Origin: Ahaetulla prasina
Taxonomy: Eukaryota > Chordata > Lepidosauria > Squamata > Colubridae
NCBI RefSeq assembly: GCF_028640845.1
Contig: NC_080546.1
Span: 76,077,551-76,141,550 of the forward strand
Length of the DNA stretch: 64,000 bases
Direction: 5' to 3'
This document shows positions 62,746 through 64,000 of the stretch, in pieces. The number at the start of each line of letters is the position of its first letter. Within the stretch, counting starts at the first letter, position 1. A program made the translations under genes and the position numbers. The notes below the pieces were generated by a model. The model ran no database searches. It was not told the origin of the DNA and saw only the letters and a program-made list of their open reading frames with translations.

Positions 62746-63258
62746 TTTGTCACACAGTATATATAAGCATAAGCTTGAAATAACTAAACAATATATAAGC
62801 ATATATATAAGCAGGAGTATATAATAACTATATTAATTGGATATAACGAAAGGAAACAACAGGACAGGAACAGTAGGCACGCTTGTGCTCTTATGCACGC
62901 CCCTTACAGACCTCTTAGGAATGGGGTGAGGTCAATAGTAGACAGTTTTTGGTTGAAGCTTTGGGGATTTTGGGAAGAGACCACAGAGTCAGGTAGTGTA
63001 TTCCAATATTAACAACTCTGTTACTGAAGTCATATTTTCTACAGTCAAGATTAAGCTTAAATCTATTGTGTGCTCGTGTATTGTTGAAACTGAAGCTGAA
63101 GTAGTCTTCGACAGGAAGGACATTATAATAGATGATTCTATGAGTTAAACTCAGGTCATGTCAAAGGCAGCGTAGTTCTAAATTTTCTAAACCCAGGATT
63201 TCAAGTCTGGTGGCATAAGGTATTTTGTTGTATTCAGAGGAGTGGAGAACTCTTCTTA
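62746..63258 (-). mobile_element. Rex1-like LINE 3' part
   Basis: TTTGTCACACAGTATATATA (3' UTR), AACAGGACAGGAACAGTAGG, CCTCTTAGGAATGGGGTGAG, GACCACAGAGTCAGGTAGTG, then GAAGTAGTCTTCGACAGGAA. It is uninterrupted, so it serves as the empty-site reference for the nest at 54072-55697. Confidence 0.8.
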
Positions 63259-64000
63259 TTATTGTTATTTTGGTATAGAAAGGTTACCTTTTTATATCAC
63301 TGTGAATGTAAGCAACTCAGTCTGGTTAATTCAAGAAGTGGTGATATTTTGCTAGTGATTCTTTATTCCAACTGTCCTGAGGACTGTAACAGGTTTTTAG
63401 TTGAAGGTTGTATCTAGATGTAGAATTCTGAGGAGCCAGAGTAAAGCCATGAGTGAAGCGGTGAGAAAAATTAAATTTTAGTTCAATATAAAAATATGAA
63501 ATTATGAGATGGATGAAATATAAACAATATGATTATATGAGTAAAACAAATACTACTTCCTCCTCCTCCTCCTCCTCCTCCTCCTCCTCCTCCTCCTCCT
63601 CCTCCTCCTCCTTCCTAGCCATTGTTTATCCACTGCAGAATGAAGGCCTCTTCCTCATGTCTTCAACCAACACAGTCCTGAGCTTTCTTTTGCTAATTGT
63701 GCCCACAATACTTGCTGATGTTCTCAATCCCTCTTGTTTTAGGTCTGTTTTGTAGACGCTTTTTATCAAGTGGGATCCCTTCTATGACTGCCTTGGTCCA
63801 GCTGCCCTCTTGCTATGTGGCCAGCCCATTTTCATTTCAATTCTTTTACTCTCTTGATGATATTGTATACTTTCATTTCTTTTCATTTTGATGTTAATCA
63901 ATGTGTGAGAATAGATTAAGGAAGCAACTTGGGGACTTGAAAAACCTAATTGAGTTCTGGCGTTAAGAGCATCCTTGCAACACTCCTGTAGCTCCCTATA
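63259..64000. other. No recognised feature apart from (TCC)n
   Basis: Unique-looking AT-rich DNA to the window end, with no supported gene. Confidence 0.5.
63555..63614 (+). repeat. (TCC)n microsatellite
   Basis: About 20 TCC units. The Ser-run frame across it is an artefact. Confidence 0.97.

Overview
This is repeat-dense, non-coding (intergenic or intronic) DNA from a squamate reptile, most likely a snake. The evidence is the combination of CR1/L3 LINEs with (ATTCT)n tails (the Snake1 type), Bov-B LINE ends, Sauria-type and other tRNA-derived SINEs, squamate L2 LINEs, Penelope-like fragments, and many short hAT elements with 8-bp target duplications. I found no host protein-coding gene, rRNA or functional tRNA gene. 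Every protein similarity I can defend belongs to a transposable element.

Layout. 1-6.5 kb: LINE and SINE fragments, a hAT MITE, a split tandem repeat and a solo LTR. 6.5-10.6 kb: possible L1 3' end, two hAT-like elements, an LTR. 10.67-15.32 kb: the centrepiece, a nearly full-length L2 LINE with a CpG-rich monomeric 5' region, an intact endonuclease frame and a frameshifted reverse transcriptase. 16.8-18.5 kb: an L1 split by an L3/CR1. 19.6-23.6 kb: Bov-B, Sauria SINE, a hAT element split by a solo LTR, and another solo LTR. 24.6-30.3 kb: hAT elements, SINE, CR1 and L1 fragments. 31-35.6 kb: a CR1 split by two back-to-back hAT elements, a 1.9-kb CR1, and a MITE split by a solo LTR. 36-41 kb: Bov-B split by L2, a MITE with a 41-bp internal minisatellite, and four solo LTRs. 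41.2-41.8 kb: Penelope-like inverted copies and microsatellites. 41.8-44.5 kb: apparently unique DNA. 44.5-56.9 kb: LTRs, MITE, and two deep nests of LINEs inside LINEs or a DNA transposon. 57-64 kb: mostly unique sequence with a SINE, hAT elements and microsatellites.

Main observation. Nine LTRs belonging to at least three diverged subfamilies all start TGTTG and end ACA, and the intact members share 5-bp target duplications. In all nine the same reading frame is open from the first bases of the LTR for about 230-370 bp; the one exception to length is the 46117 copy, which is frameshifted. The frame encodes an acidic, Pro/Ser/Glu-rich stretch ending in a conserved basic RR-x-x-RR-x-x-Q tail, and a TATA promoter follows it. 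This suggests that the last protein of the parent retrotransposon extends into, or lies within, the U3 part of its LTR. That is inference: no internal region is present in this window.

Nicknames used below: 'hAT-M1' (275-619 bp, TIR like CAGTGGTGAAATCC), 'hAT-M2' (137 bp, TIR CAGTGGTGGGATTC), 'Rex1-like' (a Jockey/CR1-superclade LINE whose 3' end reads TTGTGATAAAATAAATAAAT), 'L3/CR1' (Snake1 type), 'family D' (an unclassified DNA repeat with ends like TACAGGTAGTC). Family names come from recalled motifs and were not checked against a database. Boundaries without a stated target duplication are approximate.
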